NCBI GenBank assembly: GCA_964035015.1
Contig: OZ036011.1
Coordinates: 10,456,194-10,520,193, forward strand
Source of the DNA: Corallium rubrum
Taxonomy: Eukaryota; Cnidaria; Anthozoa; Scleralcyonacea; Coralliidae
DNA: 64,000 nucleotides
Reading direction: 5' to 3'
Part shown: piece by piece, positions 1 through 10,739 of the stretch
Layout: each line of letters starts with the position of its first letter
Position numbering within the stretch: the first letter of the stretch is position 1
Notes under the pieces: model-generated
Told to the model about the DNA's origin: nothing
The model's input: only the letters and a program-made list of their open reading frames with translations
The model's database searches: none
Position numbers and translations under genes: made by a program

Positions 1-526
1 ATTCAGTAAGCTTAATTAACAGTTTGGTGAAACCTCGAGCTTAACTCAGCCGTTCCAGACCAAACAAAACAACATTGCTTTTTTAGTCGTTCTATTCTGG
101 TTAACTTCAAACGATTTTACTCGTCAAGGACTATAGGGAAAGTTCTATAAGGCAAACAGGAAGCAAAGAGTGTTGATCCTGCCGAGACGTTCTTTCCGTT
201 TGCTCCAGACGAATTGAAAGTTTTTCTTAATCCAAATACAACGAATCAAACTTAAGTCAAACGTCGTTTTTGCCATGAACTTTTTGTTAGCCGAAATTTA
301 GTTCGATTCATTTGAAGTACAGTACGTTGTTTCATCGACATGGCCTGAAAATCTCAAAAACAACAACATGTTATTCATTTCTTTGGCTTGAGTTATGATA
401 AATAGAAATAATTGCCGGTATATATATAATTATCTTTATAGTGAAATATAAAACGTAAACCATCTATTCTATATATTTAAAGTAATATTTGGCATTTATT
501 AGAGACCATTACTCGATTAAACTGGC
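1..526. other. Unannotated AT-rich stretch
   Basis: No convincing gene is seen. Around 90-130 there is a degraded copy of the short hairpin element described elsewhere in the window (CTGG, then TTAA, then a stretch ending ACGATTTTACTCGTC). The sequence near 254-270 resembles the start of the palindrome at 56747-56875. Confidence 0.4.
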
Positions 527-607
527 ATACTAGGTAATTTTGATGAAGGAGTGTAGAATATGATCATTCTACACTCGAAAGTTTCCTTCACCAAAATTAC
601 CTAGTAT
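527..607. repeat. Short perfect-type hairpin related to SINE-A tail
   Basis: Two arms of about 33 bases face each other around TGATCA: ACTAGGTAATTTTG with GTGTAGAAT on the left, and the complementary ATTCTACAC with CAAAATTACCTAGT on the right. The arms resemble the terminal block of SINE-A (GGTGAAGGAAAATTCGAGTG), so this looks like a fold-back derivative of it. Confidence 0.65.
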
Positions 608-918
608 ATTCTATATTTAAACTGGACAGAAGAAATGTTTACAATGTTTTGTCACGTTTTGGCTTACAAGCTATATAATTAAAACCACTCCCTTGTATAT
701 CGGTTATAATTACCATTAAGAGCTACTTAAATAAAGAACTGACCGCAGATTCTCGAAGAAAATACATCCCCTTTATTATTAGCTTATACACAAAGCCAAC
801 GAAAGTGTGATTTTTTAGGTTGTATGTCGAAATATTATAATATACTTGTCATAAAATGAAAAATTTCTGAATTCTGTGAAAGCCATGCATGCGTGAAAGG
901 GTTACACACACTGTTGAC

Positions 919-1282
919 AGTGGCGTAGCCAGGGGGAGCTGTGGGAGCCGCGGCTCCCCCCCTTTTGATATAAAACAACAGACATGTAACTACAAAACTG
1001 GTGCAATATGTCCAATATGCCATTGTGTCAGGAAATAAACTGTAAACAGTGTATTCAATCGACTGAGTCTATGCATTTTGAGTATCTATGTGACGTTTGC
1101 GTGTTTTGAGTATTTTATATAACTTTTTTTAACCTTTAGAGTCTGTAAAATCTTCCTCCAAAAGCCAGGAAATGGCGTTTCAGCGACTTTCAAAATTTCC
1201 CGGGGGAGCATGCCCCCGGACCCCCCTAAAAAATTATTTTGATTTCGGCTACCCCCCTTTCACAGTCCTGGCTACGCCACGT
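919..1282. mobile_element. Non-autonomous TIR DNA element
   Basis: The ends are inverted copies of GTGGCGTAGCCAGG. The interior has G-rich and C-rich blocks (GGGGGAGCATGCCCCCGGA). There is no coding capacity, and I see no clear target-site duplication. The layout resembles the hAT-like elements at 22496 and 38400, but the superfamily is inferred. Confidence 0.6.
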
Positions 1283-1416
1283 GTGGATGGGGTCTAAGAG
1301 TTATCAATATGGTTATATATGTAGCCAGTCCCTAAATATATGATAGTTTGTCGCTAATCGTTGGAGATAGGTCGTTCCAATCCTTGAAAAACACACACTG
1401 AGACTTGCTTTGGATT

Positions 1417-1419
<3 letters not shown>

Positions 1420-1492
<73 letters not shown>
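1420..1492. repeat. (TA)n microsatellite
   Basis: About 36 uninterrupted TA dinucleotides. The minus-strand open frame across it is an Ile-Tyr repeat and not a gene. Confidence 0.95.
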
Positions 1493-1493
<1 letters not shown>

Positions 1494-1674
1494 GATTCAC
1501 TTGAGTGTTGTATAGGCACTGGCGGTAAAAACTGTTAACGCCCCTTAATTTCGATTATACTTTATTTACGAGGGAAACGTTTTAACCATAAAATTTATCT
1601 CTAACAGCCCTCAACATATATAACAATAATTACAAATAGACTAAAACACTACTATAATATACTATATTATAAGG

Positions 1675-1820
1675 GATATTGGGCATTTCAATTACATAGT
1701 ATGTCATAAGGATTTTGGGTGAAGGAAAATTCGAGTGTAGAATATATACATTATAAGACCAAACCGGGACCAGTTGCGAAAAATGCAACTACACAGGCCT
1801 TCCGGCAGGAATTGAATAGT
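1675..1820 (-). mobile_element. SINE-A, truncated copy
   Basis: Read on the minus strand this keeps the B-box side of a tRNA-derived head (CAATTCCTGCCGGAAGGCC) and the body GTTGCATTTTTCGCAACTGG, ending in the block TCCTTCACCCAAAATCC. The 5' tRNA-like half is missing. The same family is seen at 20622, 37826, 55436 and 63683. Confidence 0.8.
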
Positions 1821-1889
1821 GTATATCTATAAATGTACATGGTGGGTATAATGTTAAGTAGACTATATAGCTATAAGTGCAGGGTAATA

Positions 1890-2245
1890 CATTTCTTATA
1901 TGCACCGCCGAAGTTATAAGCTCGGTCAGATGGGGTTAGTACCCGGATGGGTGACTACTTCAGTCATAGAGATCATATAAATACAAGAGGGGGCATCCTA
2001 TCTTAATTTCAGTCAACCGCGGGTAACCAATTGAACGCCGCCATCTTGGATTTTTTTGGAGGCAAACATTAGGCGCGTTGGTTGGCAAAGGACTGGGTCT
2101 AGTACATTTGCCAACCAATTGACTGAAAAATCATAGGTAATGGCGGCCCCCATGTGGTTACCAAATTTCCCCGCCAATGCCCCCTCTAGTATTTATATGA
2201 TGTCTATGACTTCAGTGTCATGTGAGTAGAGTTGAGGGTATTTCG
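1890..2245 (+). mobile_element. 5S/tRNA chimeric SINE fragment, split by an insertion
   Basis: GGGGTTAGTACCCGGATGGGTGAC is a 5S-rRNA-like internal promoter segment, as in the better copies at 25036, 53143 and 54543. The SINE breaks at 1963 and resumes after 2209 with TGTCATGTGAGTAGAGTT, which matches the body downstream of the 5S part in those copies. Confidence 0.65.
1964..2209. mobile_element. 246-bp inverted-repeat element inserted in a 5S-SINE
   Basis: The ends are complementary: TCATAGAGATCATATAAATAC on the left, and on the right GTATTTATATGATGTCTATGA. CTTCAG lies directly outside both ends (1958-1963 and 2210-2215) and is a candidate 6-bp target duplication. There is no open frame. Confidence 0.65.
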
Positions 2246-2439
2246 AACACGTAGCACTTGGTATTTATTCCGTGCACATAGTTTCCCCAACAGGTTCTGT
2301 GAACTAGTTCAATTTATCATCAAGGGATGAAGGACGTTATGTTATCAGTGTCTAGAATACTGTCATATGTTATACACTCAATAAATACAAAGTCACTTTG
2401 GTTTATTTTTCTTCTCTGGACATACCTTTTGTATTACAT

Positions 2440-2830
2440 AATCATCCTCAGAGACATTTCATGATGTCTTACACTGCTAAAGTCAACCGAAAAATTTCGG
2501 CTGACCCGAGCGGGATTTGAACTCCCACCTTCGGGATTCCGGTCCGCCGCTCTACCTGTTGAGCTATCGAGCCGCACAGGGATTGGAGGCGAGTTCTATC
2601 CTGAACTTAAGTGCACGAGATATTCTCGCGACAACTTAACGCTCATCTGCATGTGAGGACGTGCAGTGTTTCAATTCTATTACGGAATCATCCTCAGAGA
2701 CATGAGAAAATTTTTCATGATGTCTTACACTGCTAAATTCAACCGAAAAATTTCGGAATCCTGAAGGTGCGAGTTCAACGGAACAACCGAAGTTTTTCGG
2801 TTGACTTTAGAAGACATCATGAAAAACACA
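2440..2830 (-). mobile_element. tRNA-like SINE head with flanking short palindromes
   Basis: On the minus strand, about 2500-2580 reads as a tRNA-like unit: GATAGCTCAACAGGTAGAGC (A box and D arm) and GGGAGTTCAAATCCC (T arm, B box). The acceptor ends do not pair and the base before the putative anticodon is C, so it is a tRNA-derived repeat rather than a tRNA gene. Palindromic CAACCGAAAAATTTCGGTTG variants and a repeated TTCATGATGTCTTACACTGC flank it. Confidence 0.6.
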
Positions 2831-2839
2831 CCTTTTGGT

Positions 2840-3485
2840 ATCATAATTATTGCCATGCGATTCAGCATGTCAATATTTATTATAGCTTATTGTGGAATGC
2901 TGTAAGGCTCCCACGCTGTGGGGGCGTTTAAGATCTTGTTCTCTCGTAACTAAATTAGGGGATCCACTGGAATGTTGTTTACATTTCTAAGAGATCAGAA
3001 ATATGAAAGAAAAGTCAAAAAACACAAAGAAAACATGAAAGTAGAATGAATCCTTACAGACGAAGCAAGGACTACTTCATGAAGAATTTGGATTATTTTT
3101 AGTGCCTTGACCTACGTTTTTTTTAGGGTTCGAAATGGTCGAGCCTGGAAGGAAGGAAGTGAAGCGTCTTCTATTGTTATAACTGTATCTGTCTACTGTA
3201 TTATGCTTATAATACATATAGAAACAAGGAAGTATCGTATATTTCTCTTTAAAATTCTCTACTTTGGATAGTGAAGAAAACTGCCCACGTATTTTTCGTC
3301 TTAGTTGTGCTTAGAAGAACTACTTGTGTTCTGAGAGAAATGTTTTAAAGGACATCTTTGTGAAACGAGAAAAGAACTGACGTTCGCATTCTGAATTATC
3401 TCCGGTGTCTATAACGATGTCGAGCATGTCTTTGTTAAATGCTACCATTGAGATCAAGTATATTTGGACGAGAAGTACACTCAAA
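2840..3485. other. No recognisable gene or repeat
   Basis: AT-rich intergenic sequence with only short open frames. I see nothing that supports an exon or a named repeat. Confidence 0.4.
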
Positions 3486-3791
3486 ATGGAAATACCTCCC
3501 ACTTCTTCTTTTGTAGTTCGTTGTGTATTACTGTATTTCTGTAGCCACTACCGAAGCCTGAACAAATTTTTTGTTGAAAACTGTACAAAAATAGTATAAT
3601 TTAGCTTTAAGTGGCATTTAATCATAATACAATGGATGTTTATCCCAAGTTGATACCAACAGACGAATATACATCAAGAATTAGCGACTTTTATCGCTAG
3701 ACTTTCCTCACACTTCAGTAGCGGCTACAGAAATATAGTAATACACAGCAAACTACAGAAACCGAAGTGGGAAGGTATATTTCCATTTTTG
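3486..3791. repeat. Inverted repeat, arms of about 75 bp
   Basis: The left arm (3486-3562) contains GTGTATTACTGTATTTCTGTAG. The right arm (3709-3791) contains the complement CTACAGAAATATAGTAATACAC. About 150 bases separate them. It is probably a non-autonomous DNA element. Confidence 0.6.
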
Positions 3792-3989
3792 GCTGTAATA
3801 AACTGTATTTGCCATTTGGACCTTTTCTCTTGTGATTTCTTGAAATACAAATTAAGGTGTTTATATTAAATTATGACCGTTCGAAATTGTAGAATGAAAG
3901 TAGGATTTTTAGGATTACGTCACTTTTATTTTTTAGTCAAGCTTTTGTATGTAAAGCGAATGACATTAAGACGAAACGAGTTCTGAAGT

Positions 3990-4271
3990 TAAGAATAAGA
4001 ATAAGAATAAGAATAAGAATAAGAATAAGAATAAGAATAAGAATAAGAAGAATAAGAATAAGAATAAATAAGAATAAATAAGAATAAGAATAAGAATACG
4101 AATAAGAATAAGAATAAGAATAAGAATAAGAATAAGAATAAGAAGAATAAGAATAAGAATAATAAGAATAAATAAGAATGAATAAGAATAAGAATAAGAA
4201 TAAGAATACGAATAAGAATAAGAATAAGAATAAGAGTAAGAGTAAGAGTAAGAGTAAGAATAAGAATAACT
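3990..4271. repeat. (AATAAG)n hexanucleotide array
   Basis: About 280 bases of AAGAAT/AATAAG units with a few substitutions (ACGAAT, GAGTAA). It lies directly at the 3' side of a minus-strand LINE fragment, so it probably began as that element's simple-repeat tail. The long Leu/Ile/Ser frames across it are artefacts. Confidence 0.9.
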
Positions 4272-4574
4272 TTATTTACTGTTAATAATCCCATCAGCAT
4301 AGCTGCTGGTATAAACGGGAGAACAGTGCATATGAATATTATAACTAAACTATCTACACAATAATAACCTAAAACTTTTACAAACTACGAATTATATACT
4401 GCAGATATGAGACTTATTGTCCATTTCTGAAAGATACCTATTAATTAAACGTTTAAAACTGGTGATAGATGTAATTTCTCTGAAATTCGAAGGCAAATAA
4501 TTCCAGTCCTTTGCACCAGCATACTTAAACATGGATTGTCCAATTGCACTTTTAACTTTTGGGAGATCAAGCAA
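4272..4574 (-). mobile_element. Non-LTR retrotransposon, 3'-terminal fragment
   Basis: A 60-residue minus-strand frame has the layout found at the C-terminus of many non-LTR reverse transcriptases: GQSMFKYAGAKDWNYLP followed by SFKRLINRYL. A short 3' UTR and the AATAAG array follow. The 5' part is missing, as expected from abortive reverse transcription. A second element with the same layout is at 36266. Confidence 0.65.
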
Positions 4575-4916
4575 CGTTTTATCTCAAGTCTCTGCAGTCA
4601 TGCATATTACATCTAAATTTGAAAGTTCATTACGAAAGGGGATGCCTTATAATTGAGGGTATAATATCTGTCTATAAATCTTTGGGTTGCTATATAACTA
4701 TATCAAATGAAATATATAGTATAACTATCGTGTCAATTTAGTCCAATATACACTATTAAATGTAAGTATTTGTCTTTATATGGATCTCTACATGAAGTTT
4801 ACTGGACAACTAAAAGATTTCGCTACACAATGACAGATAATCACCCCATGCACCCCCTCCTCCTACGTGAACACGTTAAATAGATTTTTTAAAACACTCG
4901 TATATAATACAAAGTG

Positions 4917-5021
4917 AAGTCTTTCAACCCCCTCAAACTTGAATTCCCTTTTATAGTATTTTATACTCTGGCTAACGTCAGACGATTTTATACTTGATAG
5001 AGTTGAAAGGGTTTATAAAAC
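4917..5021. mobile_element. Short hairpin MITE, copy
   Basis: The core CTGGCTAACGTCAGACGATTTTA lies between outer arms CTTTCAACCC and GTTGAAAGGG. It belongs to the dispersed hairpin family best seen at 52802, 43127 and 15208. Confidence 0.65.
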
Positions 5022-5182
5022 TTTAACGTTTTCTATTCTTGCCTTACTTCTGTGTAATCACAATCCGTATGATAATCTTGTAATGTTTTTAAACCTAAGA
5101 TAGATAGATAAAGGTATAGAAATTGTTGTACAGTTTGGGATAAACATCTTTATCTGTTACAGAAACGTCGGTTAACGCCTTA

Positions 5183-5252
5183 ACCGTTGCTTGCTTGCTT
5201 GCTTGCTTGCTTGCTCGCTCGCTCGCTCGCTCGCTCGCTCGCTCGCTCGCTC

Positions 5253-5300
<48 letters not shown>

Positions 5301-5301
5301 T
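5183..5301. repeat. (GCTT)n/(GCTC)n microsatellite
   Basis: Tetranucleotide array in three blocks: GCTT, then about ten GCTC units, then GCTT again. The switch is consistent with an amplified T-to-C variant. Confidence 0.9.
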
Positions 5302-5433
5302 ACAATAATCAGTGTTTAAACGAGTTTTAAAATACCAATAGGTGCCTGCTATGCGAAAATGCTGACTATATATGTTAATCTGTAAGACGTATACTCTATG
5401 CCAAATCTTGTTTTGCTAACTATATACTCTTAT

Positions 5434-5682
5434 TATATAGATGCGAGTGTTTTATTAGAAAATATGCAGTGTCGTATTCTCCATATCCTCACTAGTGAAG
5501 ATATCGATGACGTCATTAAGAATTTTACCTCTTTTTTGCATTGAATCTATATAATAAAAAGAAAATTACACGCTGGCTTGAAGATATGAATTTTATCTTC
5601 TCGTGGTAAAAACGACGAAAATAAAATCCCCACTCGAAAATAAAATCCATATCTTCGCACCACCGTGTAATATCCTCTATTT
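5434..5682 (+). mobile_element. MITE with ATATCTTCACTAGTGAGGATAT-type motif, copy 1
   Basis: It begins with TATAGATGCGAGTGTTTTAT and ends with GTGTAATATCCTCTAT. Inside are CCTCACTAGTGAAGATATCG, GATGACGTCATT and ATATGAATTTTATCTTCTCG. A second copy in reverse orientation is at 53961-54234. It has no coding capacity. Confidence 0.75.
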
Positions 5683-5689
5683 ATTTAGC

Positions 5690-7200
5690 TAACTATATAC
5701 TCTTGTTTAGCTAACTATATACTCTATTTAGTTAACTATATATATATACTGTCTAATCCTTAAACAACTGTCTAACTATAAATCATTTGTGTAATTGCTA
5801 TATAGTTCTGTTGTTCGGCACTTGACCAAAATATACTGTACGTATGTTACCCCAAAGTTAAAAACACGAAAGCTTCACTCTTTGCAAAGTTTCTTGGTGT
5901 CTCACCCACATGTTTTCGTGAGATATTTGTATTATTTTTTCGTCTCCAAGTGAACCTTTGAAGAATTTTATATTAAAGGAAAAATTATGTTTGGTAGTTG
6001 TTAATTGGATGTTGTCATTTCCGGTTCGAGAAATAAATTCCTTAGCTCCTTTTCACGACTATTTATTTCTTGGGCTACAAAAGAACTATTTGTTGCCAGA
6101 ATTTGCAAGAATTTTATTCACATATTTACTCCAAAATTATATTTATAGTATCTTGGTTATATATAGTAATTTTCTGATCCACATAAATGTGTAGATTCTA
6201 TTCGTTTTGTCTATTCGTTTTGTTGTGCTGTATACATTATCATGCCGTAAACATTAGTCACTATCAATTATTAACCATGTTGTATAAGGCCAATATTGCT
6301 AATTAATCATTATAACCGGTCTATATATCCAATAACACGCTCTGCGTATGAGTCTGTAGGTCTGTATGTAGGAATTGATATCAGTGACAACCTTTGTCTT
6401 TTGAAAAATTCCATTACAGTCAGTTTCAGCTCGCTTTTGAAATCCGAAAGTCAAACGTATAATTGAAATGAACATTCCGAACTTACGTTGCAATGTTCAG
6501 AACTACATTGCGAGGTAGATAAAAATTTAAGTCGGCAATTTGTTTCTGTTTAACCAAGTATCTATTATTCTTCATTTCCATCAAACACTATACAACAAAT
6601 AATCTTCTACTCCGTGACTTCGCCAGAGGAATTCAATTCAAAGCTTATTAAATTCGAACTTCACAATGAACTTCGCGATCTTCCGTACCTAGTTCCCAAT
6701 CTTCCAACAAATGTTGACAAACGAATTTCAAAAGCAAGCTGAAACTGGCTATAAATTTACGACATAGACCAATACTATACGAGCACGCGATCCAGCTCGT
6801 ATTAATTACATGTAAATATAGGATAGTTTTTAAAAACAGCAATGTCGTTTAAAAGATCCTATTATTTTTAACACTATATCTATTTCATGTTCATACACTC
6901 AAATATTTACCAAAAACTAACTTAGTGAAGCCAACTTTTTTTAAGCTAAAACATGGCGAACTGTTTAGGTTTTTTAGAAACGAAATACTGACGTTTAACT
7001 CTTATAAAGGGTTCTAGTCAAAACGTCAGGATTTCGTCCACGAAGATCTCGGCAGTTCGCCACTTTTTTTTCACTTTCACTTTGTTATATCTAAAACACT
7101 GCCTACGCACTACAGTCAGCACTTTAGTCTTTATCTTTTGGACCTAAACTAACACAATGATATGACATAACTTTATTCAAGTGTCAATGTATTTAGCTAG
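5690..7200. other. No recognisable gene
   Basis: AT-rich sequence. Repeats of TAGCTAACTATATACTCT occur near 5413, 5690 and 5708. Around 6980-7060 there is a degraded copy of the CGAAACGTCAG repeat family (GAAATACTGACGTTT). The open frames of up to 78 codons look random. Confidence 0.4.
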
Positions 7201-7259
7201 TTAACAACTAATTGTGGACACTATCTGTATGATTATATAAATAAAACACTATATGTATT

Positions 7260-7440
7260 AATTCTTTGAAAGTTTTCATGGCAATAATGTAATATAAATA
7301 AGGTTTGTGGAAACACCACGTAAAATATTTCTTTGCTATTTTTATTTCATCATTGCTCTGATGAAGGCCTGAGTCAACAGGCCGAAAGCTTAGCAAAGAA
7401 ATATTTTACGTGGTGTTTACACAAAACTTATTTATGTAAA
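7260..7440. mobile_element. Palindromic MITE (AAGCTTTCGGCCTG family), copy 1
   Basis: The arms TTTGTGGAAACACCACGTAAAA and TTTTACGTGGTGTTTACACAAA face each other. The right half is intact (GAAGGCCTGAGTCAACAGGC). The left half has lost its inner part. Other copies are at 23270 and 52404. Confidence 0.75.
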
Positions 7441-7493
7441 ATAATATGTATATAATATTACATAAAGTATATAAAGTAAGTAGGCAAATAAGG

Positions 7494-7622
7494 CTTTGTG
7501 CACACGGTAACGTTACCGAGCGTTTTCGTATTGTTTCAAGTAATGAGCTGATTGTTCTCGATTCCCTTGAGAAGAGTAAACAATACGAAAACGCTCGGAA
7601 ACGTTAACCGTGTGCACATAGT
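7494..7622. mobile_element. Fold-back element, arms of about 45 bp
   Basis: GTGCACACGGTAACG and CGAGCGTTTTCGTATTGTTT on the left are mirrored by AAACAATACGAAAACGCTCGG and CCGTGTGCACA on the right, with about 40 bases between. It is probably a small DNA transposon derivative. Confidence 0.7.
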
Positions 7623-8212
7623 CTCAATCAAAATTAGTAAAATACATACATCATAACTCACAGAGAGTATAACAATTTGAATTGTTCTCTAGTAAACTAG
7701 TTAAATCTAATTCTATGTATAAATCTAAGGTCTAGTATATATAATTGAAAGGAAATGAACATGGAGGTATACTTTACATCTGATGTGTATGTGTGTTTTA
7801 AGTAAAGAAATTACGATTGTTCATCTGATGTTTGTTTTATTAGTTAGGATCATTCTGAATTCACGAAAGCACACTGAGTGACCCTGCATGTGTATATCAT
7901 GGATGGAGAAAATAGCGTCTGCTGTATAGCAAGTTAGGACGAATTAGGTCATACCATGGGATATTACAAAAGAAAATCGTCCACTATATTTTTGTTTGGA
8001 ATAAGAAATCTTGTTCACGAAGGATATTGTTGAATTCCGTGTGGTCGTTATGTAGTCATGACGACAAACGTTCCGCACGCGTGACCTTGTATAGTTGCAT
8101 GGTGTTCTGGGACGAGTTGTATCAAGTAATCTATTGAAACTAGATCTTTAGAAAGGACCTCCGTTTGACAAATGTTTTGATTGTCTAAGATAGATGTTAT
8201 GTGTAGTTTATT

Positions 8213-8336
8213 GTGGTTGTAATCCCTCCCTTCTTCCCTCCCTGTATTTCCTTCTTCCCTCCCTGTATTTCCTTCCTCCCTTCCCTCCTTCCCTCCCTAT
8301 ACCCCTTCTTCAATTTCCATCCTTCCTCCACAACTA
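8213..8336. repeat. CT-rich low-complexity tract
   Basis: Polypyrimidine run made of CCCTCC, TTCTTCC and TGTATTTCC blocks, with a strong strand bias. Confidence 0.8.
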
Positions 8337-8456
8337 AAATCGTGTGTTAGTAGCCAGAATAAGGTTATAAAAAACCCCAATATAATGACTTAAACACTCC
8401 CACTCAGAAACATTCACCTAACTGTTTGCCGTATTTTGTTATATTACTAGTGAATT

Positions 8457-8566
8457 TAACCCTTTCGCTGCCAGACTTCTCCCCTTGACGAGTAAAATCA
8501 TCTGGTGTTAGACAGAGTAAAATAATAAAACTCGACATTGGTCGCCTTTGGCGCTGAAAGAGTTCA
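8457..8566. mobile_element. Short hairpin MITE, copy
   Basis: The core TAAAATCATCTGGTGTTAGACAGAGT lies between outer arms AACCCTTTCGCTGCC and GGCGCTGAAAGAGTT. The outer arms pair with each other, although they differ from the arms of other copies. Confidence 0.7.
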
Positions 8567-9325
8567 GCTTCACGTTCGTACGCCGAAGGACAAACGGCGA
8601 GCGAAGGTAAAGTTCTTATTTAAAACAATCACTCACAGAGAAAAGTACTTCTCACGTTAAACTATAACGTAAACTCACCATCATGAGGAAGAACTACAAA
8701 ACGTAACGTGACGAGGGGCCAGTAGAAGCTATACTAACAAAATCAATTCCACCGCGTTTACCGGAGCTCTCAAACGCGAAGCTTAAACTCTCTACTTTAA
8801 TAATGGCACGGAGAGGTGATAATGGCACAAAGAGGTGACAATATACCTATATAATTATGAAACTATTGAAGCAATTTTCATACCCCGAATGACTGTCAAA
8901 TGCTGAAACGTAAATTGAAGAGGAAGTATTGTATGGAATGTTTTGGTCAGTTGTGTGTATAAACTCTGAATATGGTTTCTTTTCTAATGAATCAGTATCT
9001 CACTGTGTTTTTGACGTGAGGAGTTCTACCCAGGAACTATACTTAGGAATAGAGCCTACAGCAATGCCGTTGTCGTATGACGGAAATATATATAGGCACA
9101 ACGTTTGTTGGTTTCAAACTGATATCATATTAATTAGCCTTATTTTTTGATCATTTTGAGTGTTTCATGAAATCATTCGCGTATTACTTTACCAGTTTTT
9201 TGTTGCTCTCTCTAAACAGTGTTTTTGCCGCCATTCTTTTTAAAAAAAGGTTTCTCAATGTGTTTCTTTCATTAAGATATCCCCTGTTTAATCTAATGAA
9301 CATACAAATTTATGCAAAATAGTAG

Positions 9326-9331
9326 TTTATT
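9326..9331 (-). promoter_or_regulatory. Poly(A) signal for gene A
   Basis: Minus-strand AATAAA, about 160 bases past the stop codon of the SoxE-like gene at 9493-10512. It is the nearest canonical signal. Confidence 0.55.
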
Positions 9332-9492
9332 CATATTTCTATTATCAAATTAATGCGTTTATCGCGTCATTTATAATCTATTAGACGAAAGCTTTTTATA
9401 AAATATGTACAGGTAATTTATATATATACTGATATTTCATATAAGTTCTGTATTCAGCGAATGTTCTGTTTCGCTTCTATGTAATTTTAAAG

Positions 9493-10512
9493 TCACGATA
9501 CTGTCACTAGGTTTATGTACTGGTTGTTAAGTTCACAAGGCATCTCATTCTGATTGTTTTGAATCGCTTCATTGCACGGGAACGATGTGGTTAGCATCGG
9601 TTGTGGTTGGTAGTTCGCATGATGAAGTCTCGAGACATCGTGATAGGACGTGAAAATGTTTGAAAGAGCCACGAACTCATTGTTATTTATTGTTTGATTA
9701 TATGTTGGTGAAGAGACGAACACAGCAGCTGAGAAGTCTTGGTTTAGTCGTTCGTTTGGGTCGAGAGTTCGAGGAAGGAACGTGCTCAGGTCGTTAACAG
9801 GAGAAGGAGGCGGAGTAGACTTCGAACTTTCTTTCTCCATGTCACTCAAAACTGACAGTAAGTCCTCGAGGATCTCATCTTGAGGGGAGCATTGTTCCAT
9901 CTTTTCAATCTTTGGGAACACCTTGTTCGGAAATGGTTCGGGAACGTTCATCATAACCTGGAGTGGACCATTGCAGTTGACTCTGGACGAGATCAAGTCT
10001 GTCACTTCCCCTACACCTTGGCTGTCGTTGGTCATTACATCCGACTTGAGAAGGGTGAGGAGTTCGCGTTCGGACACCGTATTCTCGTTGTCTTCCGTAC
10101 TCGATTTTCTCGACTTTCTTTTCGGTTGGAACTTGTACTCGGGGTGATCGACCTTGTGTTGTTGCCGAAGTCGTTCGGCTTCTTCGATAAACGGTCGTTT
10201 CTCCTTGATATCCAGTAACCGCCAGAGTTTTCCCAATGTCTTACTCAGCTGGGCATAGCTCAAGTTGGGATACTCGCCAGCCACTTTTCGTCTTGCAGCT
10301 TGGGCGTAAACCATGAAGGCATTCATCGGTCGTTTGATATGCGATTTGTCCTTGTTCTTCTTTCGAGCGCAAATTTTGATCGATTCCGTACTCCATTCAG
10401 GACTGCAGAAAATTCGGCTAACTGCGTTACACATTGCTTTGTTACCAACACCATAGTTCACGTTGTCACCCTCGTTGAGGCTTGGTGATGCCATGTTTTT
10501 CTTCGGTGCCAT
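9493..10512 (-). CDS. SoxE-like: SoxE-like HMG-box transcription factor (gene A)
   Basis: A 339-residue, intron-free nuclear DNA-binding protein. Residues about 26-48 ([11 protein letters not shown]) correspond to the SoxE dimerisation segment and keep its Trp. Residues 59-130 form an HMG box ([18 protein letters not shown] ... [12 protein letters not shown] ... [11 protein letters not shown]) ending in a basic FQPKRKSRK tail, a likely nuclear signal. By hand comparison with SoxE proteins it is the most canonical of the four boxes, but FMVY replaces FMVW and LSY replaces LHN. Residues 211-226 ([14 protein letters not shown]) are acidic and hydrophobic, followed by TPPPSP, so they could be an activation region (inference). 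The start ATG has a good context (ACCATGG); a second Met at residue 7 is possible. The stop is TGA. A TATA box and a perfect CRE lie upstream. The expected family role is control of cell fate; the specific role is unknown. Confidence 0.93.
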   Translation of the reverse strand: MAPKKNMASPSLNEGDNVNYGVGNKAMCNAVSRIFCSPEWSTESIKICARKKNKDKSHIKRPMNAFMVYAQAARRKVAGEYPNLSYAQLSKTLGKLWRLLDIKEKRPFIEEAERLRQQHKVDHPEYKFQPKRKSRKSSTEDNENTVSERELLTLLKSDVMTNDSQGVGEVTDLISSRVNCNGPLQVMMNVPEPFPNKVFPKIEKMEQCSPQDEILEDLLSVLSDMEKESSKSTPPPSPVNDLSTFLPRTLDPNERLNQDFSAAVFVSSPTYNQTINNNEFVALSNIFTSYHDVSRLHHANYQPQPMLTTSFPCNEAIQNNQNEMPCELNNQYINLVTVS

Positions 10513-10619
10513 GGTTTATAAAGAAGGGAACTTGTCACAGATTAAACTCTAAAGAAAACGAGATCTTGTCCGTTAATGCTGAAAACTCAGAATGATCTTC
10601 GACTCGTGGTTGAACAGGC

Positions 10620-10628
10620 TTTTTTATA
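10620..10628 (-). promoter_or_regulatory. TATA box of gene A
   Basis: Minus-strand CTATAAAAAAGCC, 108 bases before the ATG. It implies a 5' leader of roughly 75-80 bases with no upstream intron needed. Confidence 0.6.
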
Positions 10629-10723
10629 GTCTTCGACCAGAAAATACCATTTCCGGAGGAACTCGACAGATAAGTTGACAGCAAAATGACAAAGGGTGCT
10701 CTACATGCCATATACGTAAGTCA

Positions 10724-10731
10724 TGACGTCA
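10724..10731. promoter_or_regulatory. Palindromic CRE (TGACGTCA) upstream of gene A
   Basis: A perfect 8-base CREB/ATF consensus about 95 bases upstream of the TATA box, a common position for functional sites. Function is inferred from sequence only. Confidence 0.5.
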
Positions 10732-10739
10732 GCGACGCC

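Noticed and set aside
3989..4300. 103-codon Leu/Ile/Ser-rich minus-strand frame
   Set aside because: It is a translation of the AATAAG hexanucleotide array.
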